From contig NZ_JAELVF020000001.1 of NCBI RefSeq assembly GCF_018101125.2, forward strand, positions 2,589,097 through 2,653,096: a DNA stretch of 64,000 nucleotides, read 5' to 3'. The translations under genes were made by a program, and so were the position numbers. The first letter of the stretch is position 1. The number at the start of each line of letters is the position of its first letter. Below the pieces are notes generated by a model that ran no database searches, was not told where the DNA came from, and worked only from the letters and a program-made list of their open reading frames with translations. This document shows positions 8,844 through 19,394 of this stretch, in pieces. Origin of the DNA: Streptomyces tardus (lineage in GTDB: Bacteria; Actinomycetota; Actinomycetes; Streptomycetales; Streptomycetaceae).

Positions 8844-10840
8844 CCAGCGGCGACATACCCCCCGGAACCGACTCCGCCGTACGCCCCGACCCGGCGGTAC
8901 GCCCCGGCTCCGCCGTACGGCTCGACGCGCCCGAGCCCAGCTGGGCGATCGACGCCGAGGTCGCACTCGTCGGCTCCGGCGTCGCCGGCCTCACCGCCGC
9001 CCTGCGCTGCGCCGCGGCCGGGCTGCGCACCGTCATCGTCACCAAAGCGCTGCTGGACGACGGGTCCACCCGCTGGGCGCAGGGCGGGATCGCCGCCGCG
9101 CTCGGCGAGGGCGACACCCCGGAGCAGCACCGGGACGACACCCTGGTCGCCGGCGCCGGCCTCTGCGACGAGAACGCCGTCCACACCCTGGTGACGGAAG
9201 GGCCGGACGCGGTACGCCGGTTGATCGCCTCCGGCGCCGTCTTCGACCCGGACGAGGACGGCGACGGGATCGCGCTGACCCGCGAGGGCGGACACCACCG
9301 CCGCCGCATCGCGCACGCCGGGGGCGACGCGACCGGAGCCGAGATCTCCCGGGCCCTGGTCGAGGCCGTACGGACCGTGCAGCGCGAGGGCACCGCCGCC
9401 GGCGGCACCATCGAGACGATCGAACACGCCCTGGTGCTCGACCTGTTGAAGGACGCCGGGGGCAACACCGCCGGGGTCTCGCTGCACGTCATGGGCGAGG
9501 GCAGGCACGACGGGGTCGGCGCGGTGCACGCACCCGCGGTCGTCCTCGCCACCGGCGGCATGGGGCAGATCTTCTCCGCCACCACCAACCCGGCCGTCTC
9601 CACCGGGGACGGCGTCGCCCTCGCGCTGCGGGCCGGCGCGCAGATCAGCGATCTGGAGTTCGTCCAGTTCCACCCGACGGTGCTCTATCTCGGGCCGGAC
9701 GCCGAGGGCCAGCAGCCGCTGATCTCCGAGGCGGTGCGCGGCGAGGGCGCGAAGCTGGTCGACGCAGACGGCGAACGCTTCATGGTCGGCCGGCACGAGC
9801 TGGCCGAACTGGCCCCGCGCGACATCGTCGCCAAGGGCATCATGCGCCGCTGCCAGGAGCAGGGCGCCGAGCACATGTACCTCGACGGCAGGCACTTCGG
9901 CGCCCGGATGTGGCAGGAGCGCTTCCCCACCATCCTGGCCGCCTGCCGCACCCACGGATTCGATCCGGTGACCGAGCCGATCCCGGTCGCACCCGCCGCG
10001 CACTACGCCTCCGGCGGCGTCCGTACCGACCTCGACGGCCGCACCACCGTGCCGGGCCTGTACGCCTGTGGCGAGGTCGCCTGCACCGGCGTGCACGGCG
10101 CCAACCGGCTGGCCTCCAACTCGCTGCTGGAGGGCCTGGTCTTCGCCGAACGCATCGCCGCCGACCTCACCGCCGATTTCCGTGCCGGACGGCTGCGAGC
10201 GGGTGCGCCGGTCACCGACCGGGCGGTGGTGCAGCTGCCTGCGGCTGAGCTGCGCACCGCGATCCAGCGCACCATGACCGAGGGCGCCGGCGTACTGCGC
10301 TCCGCCGCCAGCCTCGCCGCCGCCGCCCGCCGCCTCGCCGCCCTCCGCCCGCCGGCCGGGTCGGCCGGGTCGGCCGTGCCCGTTGTGCCGGCCGGGCCCC
10401 GAAGTGCCGACGGCGCCGGGTGCGGGCCCGCCGAGCCGGGAACGCAGACTTGGGAGACCGCGAACCTGCTGCTCGTCGCCGAGGTTCTCGTACGGGCGGC
10501 CACCGAGCGCGAGGAGACCCGCGGCTGCCACTGGCGGGAGGATTTCCCGGATCGGGACGACGGGCAGTGGCGCCGCCATCTCGTCGCTACCCTCGATCAC
10601 AGTGCGGATCGAACCGGCTCCGCGCGCCCGGTGCTGCGAACCACCGGGTCGACCGCCTTCCCGCCGGTGCGCACCACGCACCCGGCCGCCACCGAGCAGC
10701 CCGCCACCGAGCAGACCGGCACCGAACCGCTCGGCACCGAACCGCTCGGCACCGAGCAGCACAGCGCCACCGACACCCGTTCCGCCCCGGGCCGTTCCAC
10801 CGACGCCCGAGCCGCCGACCACGCAGCCGCCCAGGAGTAG
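8840..10840 (+). CDS. nadB: L-aspartate oxidase
   Basis: The FAD flavoprotein that oxidises L-aspartate to iminoaspartate, the first step of de novo NAD synthesis. The FAD-binding [14 protein letters not shown] lies near residue 46, [12 protein letters not shown] near 74, EFVQFHPT near 272 and the active-site region [23 protein letters not shown] near 430. At 666 residues it exceeds the usual 540. Extras are an N-terminal AVRP repeat tract, a Gly/Ser/Pro linker near 510 and a tail with TEPLG/TEQ repeats. The start overlaps panC by 4 nt and the final codons carry the AGGAG ribosome site of nadC. No nadA is in the window. Confidence 0.95.
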   Translation: MTSGDIPPGTDSAVRPDPAVRPGSAVRLDAPEPSWAIDAEVALVGSGVAGLTAALRCAAAGLRTVIVTKALLDDGSTRWAQGGIAAALGEGDTPEQHRDDTLVAGAGLCDENAVHTLVTEGPDAVRRLIASGAVFDPDEDGDGIALTREGGHHRRRIAHAGGDATGAEISRALVEAVRTVQREGTAAGGTIETIEHALVLDLLKDAGGNTAGVSLHVMGEGRHDGVGAVHAPAVVLATGGMGQIFSATTNPAVSTGDGVALALRAGAQISDLEFVQFHPTVLYLGPDAEGQQPLISEAVRGEGAKLVDADGERFMVGRHELAELAPRDIVAKGIMRRCQEQGAEHMYLDGRHFGARMWQERFPTILAACRTHGFDPVTEPIPVAPAAHYASGGVRTDLDGRTTVPGLYACGEVACTGVHGANRLASNSLLEGLVFAERIAADLTADFRAGRLRAGAPVTDRAVVQLPAAELRTAIQRTMTEGAGVLRSAASLAAAARRLAALRPPAGSAGSAVPVVPAGPRSADGAGCGPAEPGTQTWETANLLLVAEVLVRAATEREETRGCHWREDFPDRDDGQWRRHLVATLDHSADRTGSARPVLRTTGSTAFPPVRTTHPAATEQPATEQTGTEPLGTEPLGTEQHSATDTRSAPGRSTDARAADHAAAQE

Positions 10841-10842
10841 CA

Positions 10843-11889
10843 GTGACCCCCAACGACCAGCCCGCCCCCGCCGACGCCGGCGACCCGTCCCCGGACCGAC
10901 TGCCCCTGCTCGACGCGGAGTCGGACCGGCAGCCCGGCTGCGGCGAGGGCTGCGGCTGCGCGGACGGCGAGGTGGACGAGGAGAGCGGCCTCGACCCGGC
11001 GCTCGTGGAGGTGCTGTACGCCGACGGACTCGACCCGCTGCTGGTGGAGGACATCGCGCTGGTCGCCCTCGCGGAGGACCAGGACGAGCACGGCACCGGC
11101 GACGTCACCACGCTCGCCACCATCGCCGAGGACGCGGTGTCCGTCGGCGATTTCACGGCCCGTCAGGCCGGCACGGTAGCCGGTCTGCACATCGCCGAGG
11201 CGGTGCTGTCTGTCGCCGCGACCGCGGATCTGGAGGTCGAACGGCACGTGGCCGACGGGGACCGGGTGGAGGCGGGGCAGCGGCTGCTGACCGTACGCAC
11301 CCGTACCCGCGATCTGCTCGTCGGTGAGCGTCCCGCGCTCAACCTGCTGTGCCGCCTCTCCGGCGTCGCCACCGCCACCCGCGCCTGGGTCGACGCGCTG
11401 GAGGGCACCGGGGCGACCGTGCGGGACACCCGCAAGACCACCCCCGGGCTGCGAGCCCTGGAGAAGTTCGCGGTCCGCTGCGGAGGTGGCGAGAACCACC
11501 GGATGTCGCTCTCCGACGCCGCGCTGATCAAGGACAACCACGTCGTCGCGGCCGGCGGGGTGACCGCAGCCTTCAAGGCCGTACGGACCGCCTACCCCGA
11601 CCTGCCCGTCGAGGTGGAGGTGGACCGGCTGGACCAGATCGAGCCGGTGCTCGCCGAGGGCGCCGACCTGATCCTGCTGGACAACTTCACCCCCGCCCGC
11701 ACCGCCGAGGCCGTCGCGCTGGTCGCCGGACGGGCGCGGCTGGAGTCCTCGGGCGGTCTCACGCTGGCCAACGCCCAGGAGTACGGCCGCACCGGTGTCG
11801 ACCACATCGCGGTCGGGGCGCTGACCCACTCCGCGCCGATCCTGGACATCGGCCTGGACCTGCGCGAGTCCGCCGACGGGGGGAACTGA
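10843..11889 (+). CDS. nadC: Nicotinate-nucleotide pyrophosphorylase (quinolinate phosphoribosyltransferase)
   Basis: A 348-residue enzyme that converts quinolinate and PRPP to nicotinate mononucleotide. The GTG start at 10843 is only 2 nt after the nadB stop, with AGGAG inside the nadB tail. The conserved parts are GTGDVTT near residue 86, LLCRLSGVATAT near 168, DTRKTTPGLRALEKFAVRCGGGENHR near 197 and a closing SGGLT...GVDHIAVGALTHS. An acidic, Cys-containing N-terminal extension of about 50 residues (CGEGCGCADGE) is not part of the usual enzyme; the four clustered residues could bind metal, but this is unsupported. Confidence 0.96.
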   Translation: MTPNDQPAPADAGDPSPDRLPLLDAESDRQPGCGEGCGCADGEVDEESGLDPALVEVLYADGLDPLLVEDIALVALAEDQDEHGTGDVTTLATIAEDAVSVGDFTARQAGTVAGLHIAEAVLSVAATADLEVERHVADGDRVEAGQRLLTVRTRTRDLLVGERPALNLLCRLSGVATATRAWVDALEGTGATVRDTRKTTPGLRALEKFAVRCGGGENHRMSLSDAALIKDNHVVAAGGVTAAFKAVRTAYPDLPVEVEVDRLDQIEPVLAEGADLILLDNFTPARTAEAVALVAGRARLESSGGLTLANAQEYGRTGVDHIAVGALTHSAPILDIGLDLRESADGGN

Positions 11890-11891
11890 CC

Positions 11892-12698
<807 letters not shown>

Positions 12699-13003
12699 CC
12701 GTCCCGCCCGAAGCTGCCCTGGCTGCCCGGCCCCGGCCCGCCCGCTGCCCGGCCCTTGCCCCGCCCGCTGCTCCGGCCCGCCCGCTGTTGTCGGCCGAGG
12801 CCGAGGCCGAGGGCGCTGGCGGCTGCCGCCCGTCGCGCGCGCCCGGCAGGCCCGGCCCGGCCCGCGGACACCCGTACGGCCGGGCCGCCGCCCGGGGACG
12901 CCCCGGCTCCCCGGCCGTCCAGGGCGCCCGGCCGGGCTGTGCGGAGTGGACAGCGAGCGCGTGGTTCGAGCCATTTCGTCCGATTAGCGCCTATCGTCGG
13001 CCT
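12699..13003. other. Gene-free Pro/Ala-codon-like GC tract
   Basis: This gap of about 305 nt is dominated by imperfect gcccggcccg/cccgcccgct runs and shows no gene or clear hairpin terminator. Its last 30 nt (cgattagcgcctatcgtcgg) resemble a promoter placed so that the transcript would begin at or near the ATG of the next gene, which would then be leaderless; this is tentative. Confidence 0.5.
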
Positions 13004-13879
13004 ATGCCCATTCCACATGGCTCCCGAGGCGGTATGGCCTTCAGCGCGGACGAGCTGCGCGTACTGCGGCGTGCCCTGGAAGCAGTGGTGCGGCCCGCGC
13101 TCGTACCGGATCGCGAGGTCCGCGCCTGCCACCGCCTCGCCCGGGCGGTGGACCGGGCGGCCGCCGAGGCCGCCCGCGAACGTGCTTTCCTCGTCGCTGA
13201 TCTGGGCCGCTACCGTGCCGCCCTCCCCGGCTCCGCCCGCGGCTATCTGGAACGCCTCGACGAGGCGCTGAGCGCCGGTTGCACGCCCGCCCCCGACGAC
13301 ATCGCGAGCCTGCGTCGCATCGCCTCCGGTGCGGCAGGTCGCACCGGAGGCCGGGAACAGGCCCGTCGCCTGCTCGGGCGGCTCTCCACCGGGCGCGCAG
13401 CCGTGCCCGGACGCCGCGAGGGGAGCGCCCGCCACCTCCTCGTCGTCCCGAGCGGCCTCGCCGGGGGCGTGCCCTCCCCCTGCCTCTACGGCAGGGGGAG
13501 GGCCGTACCCGGTTCCCGTCCGGCGGCCCTCGACGGGCCCCGTCCCGGTCCTGCGGGCAGCCCCGCGTCCGACCGCACCCCGGGCCCCGGCCGCGCCGCC
13601 CGCGAAGCCGAAACCGACCACATCGCCGATCTCCGCGACGACACAGACAAGGACGGTGGGGAACACATGGCTGCCAAGGAAAGCGACGACCGCGAGCGCA
13701 CCCCGCGCCCCGCGCCCGGCCCGGGCCCCAAGTCCCCCGGGCCCTCCGGCCCGCGGCCGACGAGGCCGGTACCGACGCCGGGCGAGGTCTTCCCGCCCCG
13801 CCGCCGGCCCAAGCCCCCGCCCGGCGACCGGGCGCTCCCGCCCGAGGAGCGGGCCCGGGCGGACGCCCTGTCCGCCTGA
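13004..13879 (+). CDS. Conserved hypothetical protein, helical N-half and Pro-rich C-half
   Basis: A 291-residue protein with no recognised enzyme motif. Residues about 12-125 are predicted helical and begin with FSADELRVLRRALEAVVRP. Residues 130-220 are a Gly/Pro/Arg-rich linker. The C-terminus ends in RPTRPVPTPGEVFPPRRRPKPPP, a conserved-looking Pro-rich motif that I associate with streptomycete proteins at this locus. The ATG at 13004 fits a leaderless start; ATG 13034 with GAGGCGG upstream is the alternative. An internal ATG at 13669 could be mistaken for a separate small gene. Its role is unknown. Confidence 0.7.
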   Translation: MPIPHGSRGGMAFSADELRVLRRALEAVVRPALVPDREVRACHRLARAVDRAAAEAARERAFLVADLGRYRAALPGSARGYLERLDEALSAGCTPAPDDIASLRRIASGAAGRTGGREQARRLLGRLSTGRAAVPGRREGSARHLLVVPSGLAGGVPSPCLYGRGRAVPGSRPAALDGPRPGPAGSPASDRTPGPGRAAREAETDHIADLRDDTDKDGGEHMAAKESDDRERTPRPAPGPGPKSPGPSGPRPTRPVPTPGEVFPPRRRPKPPPGDRALPPEERARADALSA

Positions 13880-13933
13880 GCGCCCCGCACCGCGGCCGAG
13901 GATCGGCCCGACCGCACACTCGCAAGCCGTACG

Positions 13934-13976
13934 CGCCGCCGCGCGGGCCCGCTCGTCAGGGGCCCGCGCGGCGGCG
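13934..13976 (+). terminator. Strong hairpin terminator after the hypothetical gene
   Basis: Arms cgccgccgcgcgggccc (13934-13950) and gggcccgcgcggcggcg (13960-13976) pair perfectly around a loop of nine bases. It lies 55 nt after the stop at 13879. There is no U-tract, as is common in streptomycetes. Confidence 0.85.
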
Positions 13977-14069
13977 TTCCGGTGCTGGCCTACTCTGGAG
14001 CCCGGACCCCCGGTGCGTTGTGCGCGGCAGGTCCGCAGACAGCAGGTACCGCAGCAGGAGGCCGGAGCA

Positions 14070-14258
14070 ATGGACTACATCGCCGCACTGACCCCCTCCG
14101 TGGTGATGGCCATCGCCTTCATCGCGCTGATCGTGACGATCGTCAAGACGCAGGGCGGGCCGAACAAGTCCAAGGAGGACGCCGCCGTCGACGCCGCCTT
14201 CGCGCGCGCCGAGGCGAACCGCCGCGAGAGCGCGGCCGGTGGCGGCCCCGCGGCCTGA
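14070..14258 (+). CDS. Small single-pass membrane protein
   Basis: A 62-residue protein with ATG at 14070 and GGAGGCCGGAG upstream. Residues 6-26 form one hydrophobic helix (ALTPSVVMAIAFIALIVTIV), followed by a charged cytoplasmic-type tail rich in Lys, Glu and Ala (KSKEDAAVDAAFARAEANRR). No family function is known to me. It lies between a terminator and a BlaI-type regulator. Confidence 0.75.
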   Translation: MDYIAALTPSVVMAIAFIALIVTIVKTQGGPNKSKEDAAVDAAFARAEANRRESAAGGGPAA

Positions 14259-14335
14259 GCCGTCCCCTCGCCGGTTGCCGCACGTACGGCGTCCGCGGCC
14301 GTGCCGCGTGTTGCCCGCGGCCATATCCTTCTGCT

Positions 14336-14728
14336 GTGCCGCGACCACTGGGTGACCTCGAAGACACCGTGATGACGCGGGTGTGGGAGTGGAACCGCCC
14401 GGTCACCGTCCGAGAAGTCCTGGAGGATCTCCAGCAGGGGCGGCAGATCGCCTACACGACCGTGATGACCGTCATGGACAACCTTCACCAGAAGGGATGG
14501 CTCAGACGGGAGCAGGAGGGGCGCGCCTATCGATATGAGGCCGTCTCCACCCGCGCCGCTTATGCGGCCGCGCTGATGAACGAGGCATGGTCGGAGAGCG
14601 ACAACCCGGCCGCCGCACTGGTCGCCTTCTTCGGCATGATGTCGCCGCGACAGACCGAAGCCCTGCGAGATGCCCTGCGCGTCGTGCAACTCAATGGCGA
14701 ACGTCTGACCGAACCGGGTGAGCGATAG
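14336..14728 (+). CDS. BlaI/MecI/CopY-family transcriptional repressor
   Basis: A 130-residue protein from the GTG at 14336. It matches the penicillinase-repressor winged helix: LGDLEDTVMTRVW at residues 5-17, TVREVLEDLQQ, YTTVMTVMDNLHQKGWLRRE for the recognition helix and wing, and a C-terminal dimerisation helix. BlaI proteins usually pair with a BlaR1 peptidase encoded next door. None is seen here, so the signal is unknown. It is followed after 9 nt by an acetyltransferase gene. Confidence 0.88.
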   Translation: MPRPLGDLEDTVMTRVWEWNRPVTVREVLEDLQQGRQIAYTTVMTVMDNLHQKGWLRREQEGRAYRYEAVSTRAAYAAALMNEAWSESDNPAAALVAFFGMMSPRQTEALRDALRVVQLNGERLTEPGER

Positions 14729-14737
14729 CGTTCCCCC

Positions 14738-15256
14738 ATGCCAGAAGCCATAACCGCGCTCCATGTCCGCAGGGCCCGTACGACCGACGTGCGCGCCGTA
14801 CGCCGCCTCATCGATGTCTACGCCGGTGATCGCATCCTGATGGACAAAGCGACGGTGACGCTTTACGAGGACATCCAGGAGTTCTGGGTCGCGGAGCGGG
14901 ACAGCGACGGTGAAGTGGTCGGTTGCGGCGCACTCCATGTGATGTGGGAAGACCTCGCCGAGGTGCGCACCCTGGCCGTGGATCCGGCACTCAAAGGAAC
15001 AGGAGTGGGTCACCGGCTTCTGGGGAAGCTGGTCGAGACCGCACGGGGGCTCGGAGTCAGCCGAATTTTCTGTCTGACGTTCGAGGTCCCCTTCTTCGCG
15101 AAGCACGGTTTCACCGAGATCGGTGACGCTCCGGTGGACGTCGACGTGTACAGCGAGCTGCTGCGATCGTACGACGAAGGGGTCGCCGAGTTCCTCGGCC
15201 TGGAGCGGGTGAAGCCCAACACCCTGGGCAACAGCAGGATGCTTCTGCACCTTTGA
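14738..15256 (+). CDS. GNAT amino-acid N-acetyltransferase, ArgA-like
   Basis: A 172-residue GNAT protein. The acetyl-CoA site is visible as VRTLAVDPALKGTGVGHRLLGKLVE near residues 77-102, with the R/Q-x-x-G-x-G/A pattern in KGTGVG. The C-terminal FFAKHGFTEIG and LGNSRMLLHL match the short bacterial N-acetylglutamate synthase family, which starts arginine synthesis by acetylating glutamate. The substrate is inferred from that similarity. ATG 14738 is 9 nt after the repressor gene, so the two may be co-transcribed. Confidence 0.82.
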   Translation: MPEAITALHVRRARTTDVRAVRRLIDVYAGDRILMDKATVTLYEDIQEFWVAERDSDGEVVGCGALHVMWEDLAEVRTLAVDPALKGTGVGHRLLGKLVETARGLGVSRIFCLTFEVPFFAKHGFTEIGDAPVDVDVYSELLRSYDEGVAEFLGLERVKPNTLGNSRMLLHL

Positions 15257-15458
15257 TACGGGCATTGCCACTCCCCGGATCGCCGTGGACTATGTCCGAA
15301 AGGTCCACTCGCTGCCCAGCCCCGGATCGGGTCAAGCCCTCCCGAGGGTTTGAATTTCCACGAGAAAAGGGGTTTGCTGTCGTCGTCAATATCGGTAATC
15401 GGTTATGTCGGCCTGTCATCCAGAACGGGGCGGCGACGCAGCGAATGGGAGTAAGCCG

Positions 15459-15797
15459 GTGGCACAGAAGGTTCAGGTTCTTCTCGTTGACGACATCGAC
15501 GGTGGCGAAGCCGATGAGACGGTCACGTTCGCACTGGACGGCAAGTCCTATGAGATCGACCTCAACGCCGACAACGCGAGCAAGCTGCGGGATGCGCTCG
15601 AAGACTTCGTGAAGGCGGGTCGTCGTACCGGCCGCTCGTCCGGGGGCCGCGGTAAGTCCGGTCGTACCGCTGCCGCTTCCGCGGGCGGCGATACCCCGAA
15701 GATTCGCGCATGGGCCAAGGAGAACGGCTACGACGTCAATGAGCGCGGCCGTATTCCCACGAACATCCAGGAGGCCTACCGGAAGGCCAACGGCTGA
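15459..15797 (+). CDS. lsr2: Lsr2 nucleoid-associated xenogeneic silencer
   Basis: A 112-residue DNA-binding protein. GTG 15459 is the start, with GGGAG upstream. The N-terminal dimerisation domain runs MAQKVQVLLVDDIDGGEADETVTFALDGKSYEIDL, then an Arg/Gly/Ser linker (55-75), then the C-terminal domain with RAWAKENGYDVNERGRIPTNIQEAYRKA. The AT-hook-like motif in this family is RGR, seen as ERGRIP near residue 98. Lsr2 coats AT-rich and foreign DNA. Its 200-nt leader (15257-15458) is noticeably AT-richer than its surroundings, which would allow self-binding. Confidence 0.95.
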   Translation: MAQKVQVLLVDDIDGGEADETVTFALDGKSYEIDLNADNASKLRDALEDFVKAGRRTGRSSGGRGKSGRTAAASAGGDTPKIRAWAKENGYDVNERGRIPTNIQEAYRKANG

Positions 15798-15909
15798 CTT
15801 CGGTACGCCTCGGGACCGGCTGCGGTGGCATTGTGCTACCGAAGCACTACCGGTCTTCTCGCAGGAAAATCCGCCACCTCCGTGAGGGTGGGGCTCCCGC
15901 TTATCCGAC

Positions 15910-15968
15910 TCCGGGAAGCCGATTCGGCACTGTTCGCAGTGGACGGGGCGAATCGGCCGGCTTCCCGG
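15910..15968 (+). terminator. Inverted repeat downstream of lsr2
   Basis: Arms tccgggaagccgattcg (15910-15926) and cgaatcggccggcttcccgg (15949-15968) pair with a small bulge around a 22-nt loop. It starts about 110 nt after the lsr2 stop and probably ends the lsr2 transcript. A smaller hairpin (ccacctccgtgagggtgg) lies just before it. Confidence 0.6.
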
Positions 15969-16182
15969 GGGCCGGATTTCTCTCGCGCCGCCCGGTGAGG
16001 GACGCAGTCGGGTGCCGCCCGGCGCGACGTCGGCGGACTCGAAGCACTTGATGTCCGATATGTGAATATTGGCGGCTTCTCGGGGTTCCCGGGCCGCATT
16101 CCCGGTCGTTCACCCAGGGTTTCTGCTCTCCCTGCTTTTGTGACTGAGCGTGATGCTGAATCTCCCGGGTCGGTGCAGGCCT

Positions 16183-16200
16183 TGTTCGCCAGGAGCGGAG
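16183..16200 (+). promoter_or_regulatory. Possible ClgR-binding site upstream of clpC
   Basis: TGTTCGCCAGGAGCGGAG matches the actinobacterial ClgR pattern (CGC, spacer, GCG with AT-rich flanks) at most positions, with two departures. A weaker version (TTCGCGCTCGGCGTAC) lies near 16314-16329. ClgR activates clp genes in streptomycetes and corynebacteria, so the location about 400 nt before clpC is plausible. It is only a pattern match. Confidence 0.35.
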
Positions 16201-16597
16201 GCCCTCGGGTCCGGTCCTGTGTGCACATCCCGCGCGCCGGGGGGAAAGCTGCTCGTGAGGGCGGTGCCGGGGGCAGTGGTGCCGCGGCGCGAACGACCGG
16301 TGCGGAGGCCGACGTTCGCGCTCGGCGTACTCAAAGGAGTCTGATCCGCCTGGCCTGCGGGAACATCGTCTCGCACCATCGGGTTGGAACTGTTGTCGTC
16401 CGTTCGGGACAGCGGTTCAGAACCGGTGGACGTCGGCTCGTGCGAGGAAGGGTTCGCAAGCCCTCCGGCGGAGACGGCGGTATCCGGACGGGTGTCGGCA
16501 GTTGGAATGAGCGGTCCCCGCTTGCGGGACTAAGCTGCGGAAGGACAGAGAGGGGAGCGTCCCCTAGCTGACTGACCGCTCTGAGGAGCGATTAACG

Positions 16598-19120
16598 ATG
16601 TTCGAGAGGTTCACCGACCGCGCGCGGCGGGTTGTCGTCCTGGCTCAGGAAGAAGCCCGGATGCTCAACCACAACTACATCGGCACCGAGCACATCCTCC
16701 TGGGCCTGATCCACGAGGGTGAGGGTGTCGCCGCTAAGGCCCTGGAGAGCCTCGGGATCTCGCTTGAGGCTGTCCGCCAGCAGGTGGAGGAGATCATCGG
16801 CCAGGGCCAGCAGGCCCCGTCCGGCCACATCCCCTTCACCCCCCGTGCCAAGAAGGTCCTGGAGCTCTCGCTCCGCGAGGCCCTTCAGCTCGGCCACAAC
16901 TACATCGGCACCGAGCACATCCTGCTCGGCCTGATTCGCGAGGGCGAGGGCGTCGCGGCCCAGGTCCTGGTGAAGCTGGGCGCCGATCTGAACAGGGTGC
17001 GGCAGCAGGTCATCCAGCTGCTCTCCGGGTACTCGGGCGGCAAGGAGACAGCCGCCGCCGGTGGTCCCGCGGAGGGCACGCCCTCCACCTCCCTCGTGCT
17101 CGACCAGTTCGGCCGCAACCTCACCCAGGCCGCCCGCGAATCCAAGCTCGACCCGGTCATCGGGCGCGAGAAGGAAATCGAGCGGGTCATGCAGGTGCTG
17201 TCGCGCCGCACGAAGAACAACCCGGTGCTCATCGGCGAGCCCGGCGTCGGCAAGACGGCGGTCGTCGAGGGCCTGGCCCAGTCCATCGTCAAGGGCGAGG
17301 TGCCCGAGACCCTCAAGGACAAGCACCTCTACACCCTCGACCTCGGTGCGCTGGTGGCCGGTTCCCGCTACCGCGGTGACTTCGAGGAGCGCCTGAAGAA
17401 GGTGCTCAAGGAGATCCGCACCCGCGGCGACATCATCCTGTTCATCGACGAGCTGCACACGCTGGTCGGTGCGGGTGCCGCCGAGGGCGCGATCGACGCC
17501 GCCAGCATCCTCAAGCCGATGCTGGCCCGCGGTGAGCTCCAGACCATCGGTGCCACCACGCTCGACGAGTACCGCAAGTACCTCGAGAAGGACGCGGCGC
17601 TGGAGCGTCGTTTCCAGCCCATCCAGGTCGCCGAGCCCTCGCTCTCGCACACCATCGAGATCCTCAAGGGCCTGCGCGACCGGTACGAGGCCCACCACCG
17701 GGTCTCCATCACCGACTCCGCCCTCGTCGGCGCCGCGACGCTGGCCGACCGGTACATCTCGGACCGCTTCCTGCCGGACAAGGCGATCGACCTGATCGAC
17801 GAGGCCGGCTCCCGGATGCGCATCCGCCGGATGACCGCGCCGCCGGACCTGCGCGAGTTCGACGAGAAGATCGCGAACGTGCGTCGGGAGAAGGAGTCCG
17901 CGATCGATGCGCAGGACTTCGAGAAGGCCGCGTCCCTGCGCGACACCGAGAAGCAGCTCCTCGGCCAGAAGGCCACCCGGGAGAAGGAGTGGAAGGCCGG
18001 CGACATGGACGTCGTCGCCGAGGTGGACGAGGAGCTGATCGCCGAGGTCCTCGCCGCCTCCACCGGCATCCCGGTCTTCAAGCTGACCGAGGAGGAGTCC
18101 TCCCGGCTGCTGCGCATGGAGGACGAGCTGCACAAGCGCGTCATCGGCCAGCAGGACGCCATCAAGGCGCTCTCGCAGGCGATTCGGCGTACGCGTGCCG
18201 GTCTCAAGGACCCGAAGCGGCCCGGCGGTTCGTTCATCTTCGCCGGCCCGTCCGGTGTGGGTAAGACGGAGCTGTCCAAGACGCTCGCCGAGTTCCTCTT
18301 CGGCGACGAGGACGCGCTGATCTCGCTCGACATGTCCGAGTTCAGCGAGAAGCACACCGTCTCGCGGCTGTTCGGTTCGCCTCCCGGCTACGTCGGATAC
18401 GAGGAGGGCGGCCAGCTGACCGAGAAGGTCCGCCGCAAGCCGTTCTCCGTCGTGCTCTTCGACGAGGTCGAGAAGGCCCACCCGGACATCTTCAACTCGC
18501 TGCTGCAGATCCTGGAGGACGGTCGGCTGACCGACTCCCAGGGCCGGGTCGTGGACTTCAAGAACACCGTCATCATCATGACGACGAACCTCGGCACCCG
18601 GGACATCTCCAAGGGCTTCAACCTCGGCTTCGCCGCACAGAGCGACGTCAAGGCCGGCTACGACCGGATGAAGGCCAAGGTCAACGAGGAGCTGAAGCAG
18701 CACTTCCGGCCGGAGTTCCTCAACCGTGTCGACGACACCGTCGTCTTCCACCAGCTGACGCAGGCCGACATCATCCAGATCGTCGACCTGATGATCGCGC
18801 AGGTGGACGAGCGGCTGAAGGACCGGGACATGGGCCTGGAGCTCAGCGGTGAGGCCAAGCAGCTGCTCGCCAAGCGCGGGTACGACCCGGTCATGGGCGC
18901 CCGTCCGCTGCGCCGCACGATCCAGCGCGAGATCGAGGACACGCTCTCGGAGAAGATCCTCTTCGGCGAGCTGCGTCCCGGCCACATCGTGGTCGTGGAG
19001 GTCGAGGGCGAGGGCGAGCAGGCCAAGTTCACCTTCCGCGGTGAGGAGAAGGCGGCCCTGCCGGACGTACCGCCCATCGAGGCGGCCGGTGGCGGTCCCA
19101 ACCTGACCAAGGACAGCTGA
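16598..19120 (+). CDS. clpC: ATP-dependent Clp protease ATPase subunit ClpC
   Basis: An 840-residue AAA+ unfoldase. It has two N-domain repeats, each with [14 protein letters not shown] (near residues 24 and 99). AAA-1 has Walker [14 protein letters not shown] near 213 and Walker B ILFIDELH near 282. A UVR/M-domain lies near 425-460. AAA-2 has [13 protein letters not shown] near 553 and [13 protein letters not shown] near 623, followed by the ClpB-type C-terminal D2-small domain. It unfolds substrates for ClpP, whose genes are elsewhere. AGGAG lies 9 nt upstream of ATG 16598. The length and all nucleotide-binding residues are normal. Confidence 0.98.
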   Translation: MFERFTDRARRVVVLAQEEARMLNHNYIGTEHILLGLIHEGEGVAAKALESLGISLEAVRQQVEEIIGQGQQAPSGHIPFTPRAKKVLELSLREALQLGHNYIGTEHILLGLIREGEGVAAQVLVKLGADLNRVRQQVIQLLSGYSGGKETAAAGGPAEGTPSTSLVLDQFGRNLTQAARESKLDPVIGREKEIERVMQVLSRRTKNNPVLIGEPGVGKTAVVEGLAQSIVKGEVPETLKDKHLYTLDLGALVAGSRYRGDFEERLKKVLKEIRTRGDIILFIDELHTLVGAGAAEGAIDAASILKPMLARGELQTIGATTLDEYRKYLEKDAALERRFQPIQVAEPSLSHTIEILKGLRDRYEAHHRVSITDSALVGAATLADRYISDRFLPDKAIDLIDEAGSRMRIRRMTAPPDLREFDEKIANVRREKESAIDAQDFEKAASLRDTEKQLLGQKATREKEWKAGDMDVVAEVDEELIAEVLAASTGIPVFKLTEEESSRLLRMEDELHKRVIGQQDAIKALSQAIRRTRAGLKDPKRPGGSFIFAGPSGVGKTELSKTLAEFLFGDEDALISLDMSEFSEKHTVSRLFGSPPGYVGYEEGGQLTEKVRRKPFSVVLFDEVEKAHPDIFNSLLQILEDGRLTDSQGRVVDFKNTVIIMTTNLGTRDISKGFNLGFAAQSDVKAGYDRMKAKVNEELKQHFRPEFLNRVDDTVVFHQLTQADIIQIVDLMIAQVDERLKDRDMGLELSGEAKQLLAKRGYDPVMGARPLRRTIQREIEDTLSEKILFGELRPGHIVVVEVEGEGEQAKFTFRGEEKAALPDVPPIEAAGGGPNLTKDS

Positions 19121-19137
19121 GCCGACGCACAGCCGAC

Positions 19138-19177
19138 AGGCCGGCCCGGACGCGCACCGCGTGTCCGGGCCGGCCTT
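19138..19177 (+). terminator. clpC terminator hairpin
   Basis: Arms aggccggcccgga (19138-19150) and tccgggccggcctt (19164-19177) form a long GC stem around a 13-nt loop, 18 nt after the clpC stop. Confidence 0.85.
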
Positions 19178-19394
19178 CGTCGTGCGCGCGAGCGGCGCGG
19201 GCGGCGTCCCGCCACGGGTGAGCGAGCGCGAGCGGCGCGGACCGAGGCGTCACCGGTGGCGCGGGGCCGGTGCCTTCGGGGCCGGGAGCGTGCGGTGGCG
19301 AGCGGGGCGGGGGTCGGGCGATGAGTTTCCGGCGGGTGCGGGGTCTGCCTGTGTGGACGCCCCGCAGGCGCCCGCGAGACTTCAGGAGGCGGCC

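Larger units (their letters stand above)
15798..16597. other. Long intergenic region between lsr2 and clpC
   Basis: About 800 nt with no convincing gene; the open frames in it have poor codon bias and no recognisable products. It holds the lsr2 terminator-like hairpin (15910-15968), two ClgR-box-like sequences (16183-16200 and about 16312-16330), a 13-nt palindrome CGGTTCAGAACCG (16413-16425), a -10-like TAAGCT (16531-16536) and the clpC ribosome site AGGAG (16584-16588). The length suggests several clpC promoters. Confidence 0.6.

Noticed and set aside
12723..13003. Coding region upstream of the hypothetical gene at 13004
   Set aside because: The frame is open but reads as Pro/Ala/Arg-rich low-complexity sequence without a start signal.
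13669..13879. Separate small gene starting at the internal ATG 13669
   Set aside because: It is in frame with the larger gene, and the Pro-rich ending belongs to that protein in relatives as far as I recall.
16062..16571. A 169-codon forward frame in the lsr2-clpC gap
   Set aside because: Poor third-position bias, no ribosome site and no recognisable sequence; it covers likely regulatory elements.
16592..18985. A 797-codon reverse-strand open frame opposite clpC
   Set aside because: It is antisense to an unmistakable ClpC gene, and its Leu/Val/Gly/Asp-rich composition is the usual mirror of high-GC coding DNA.
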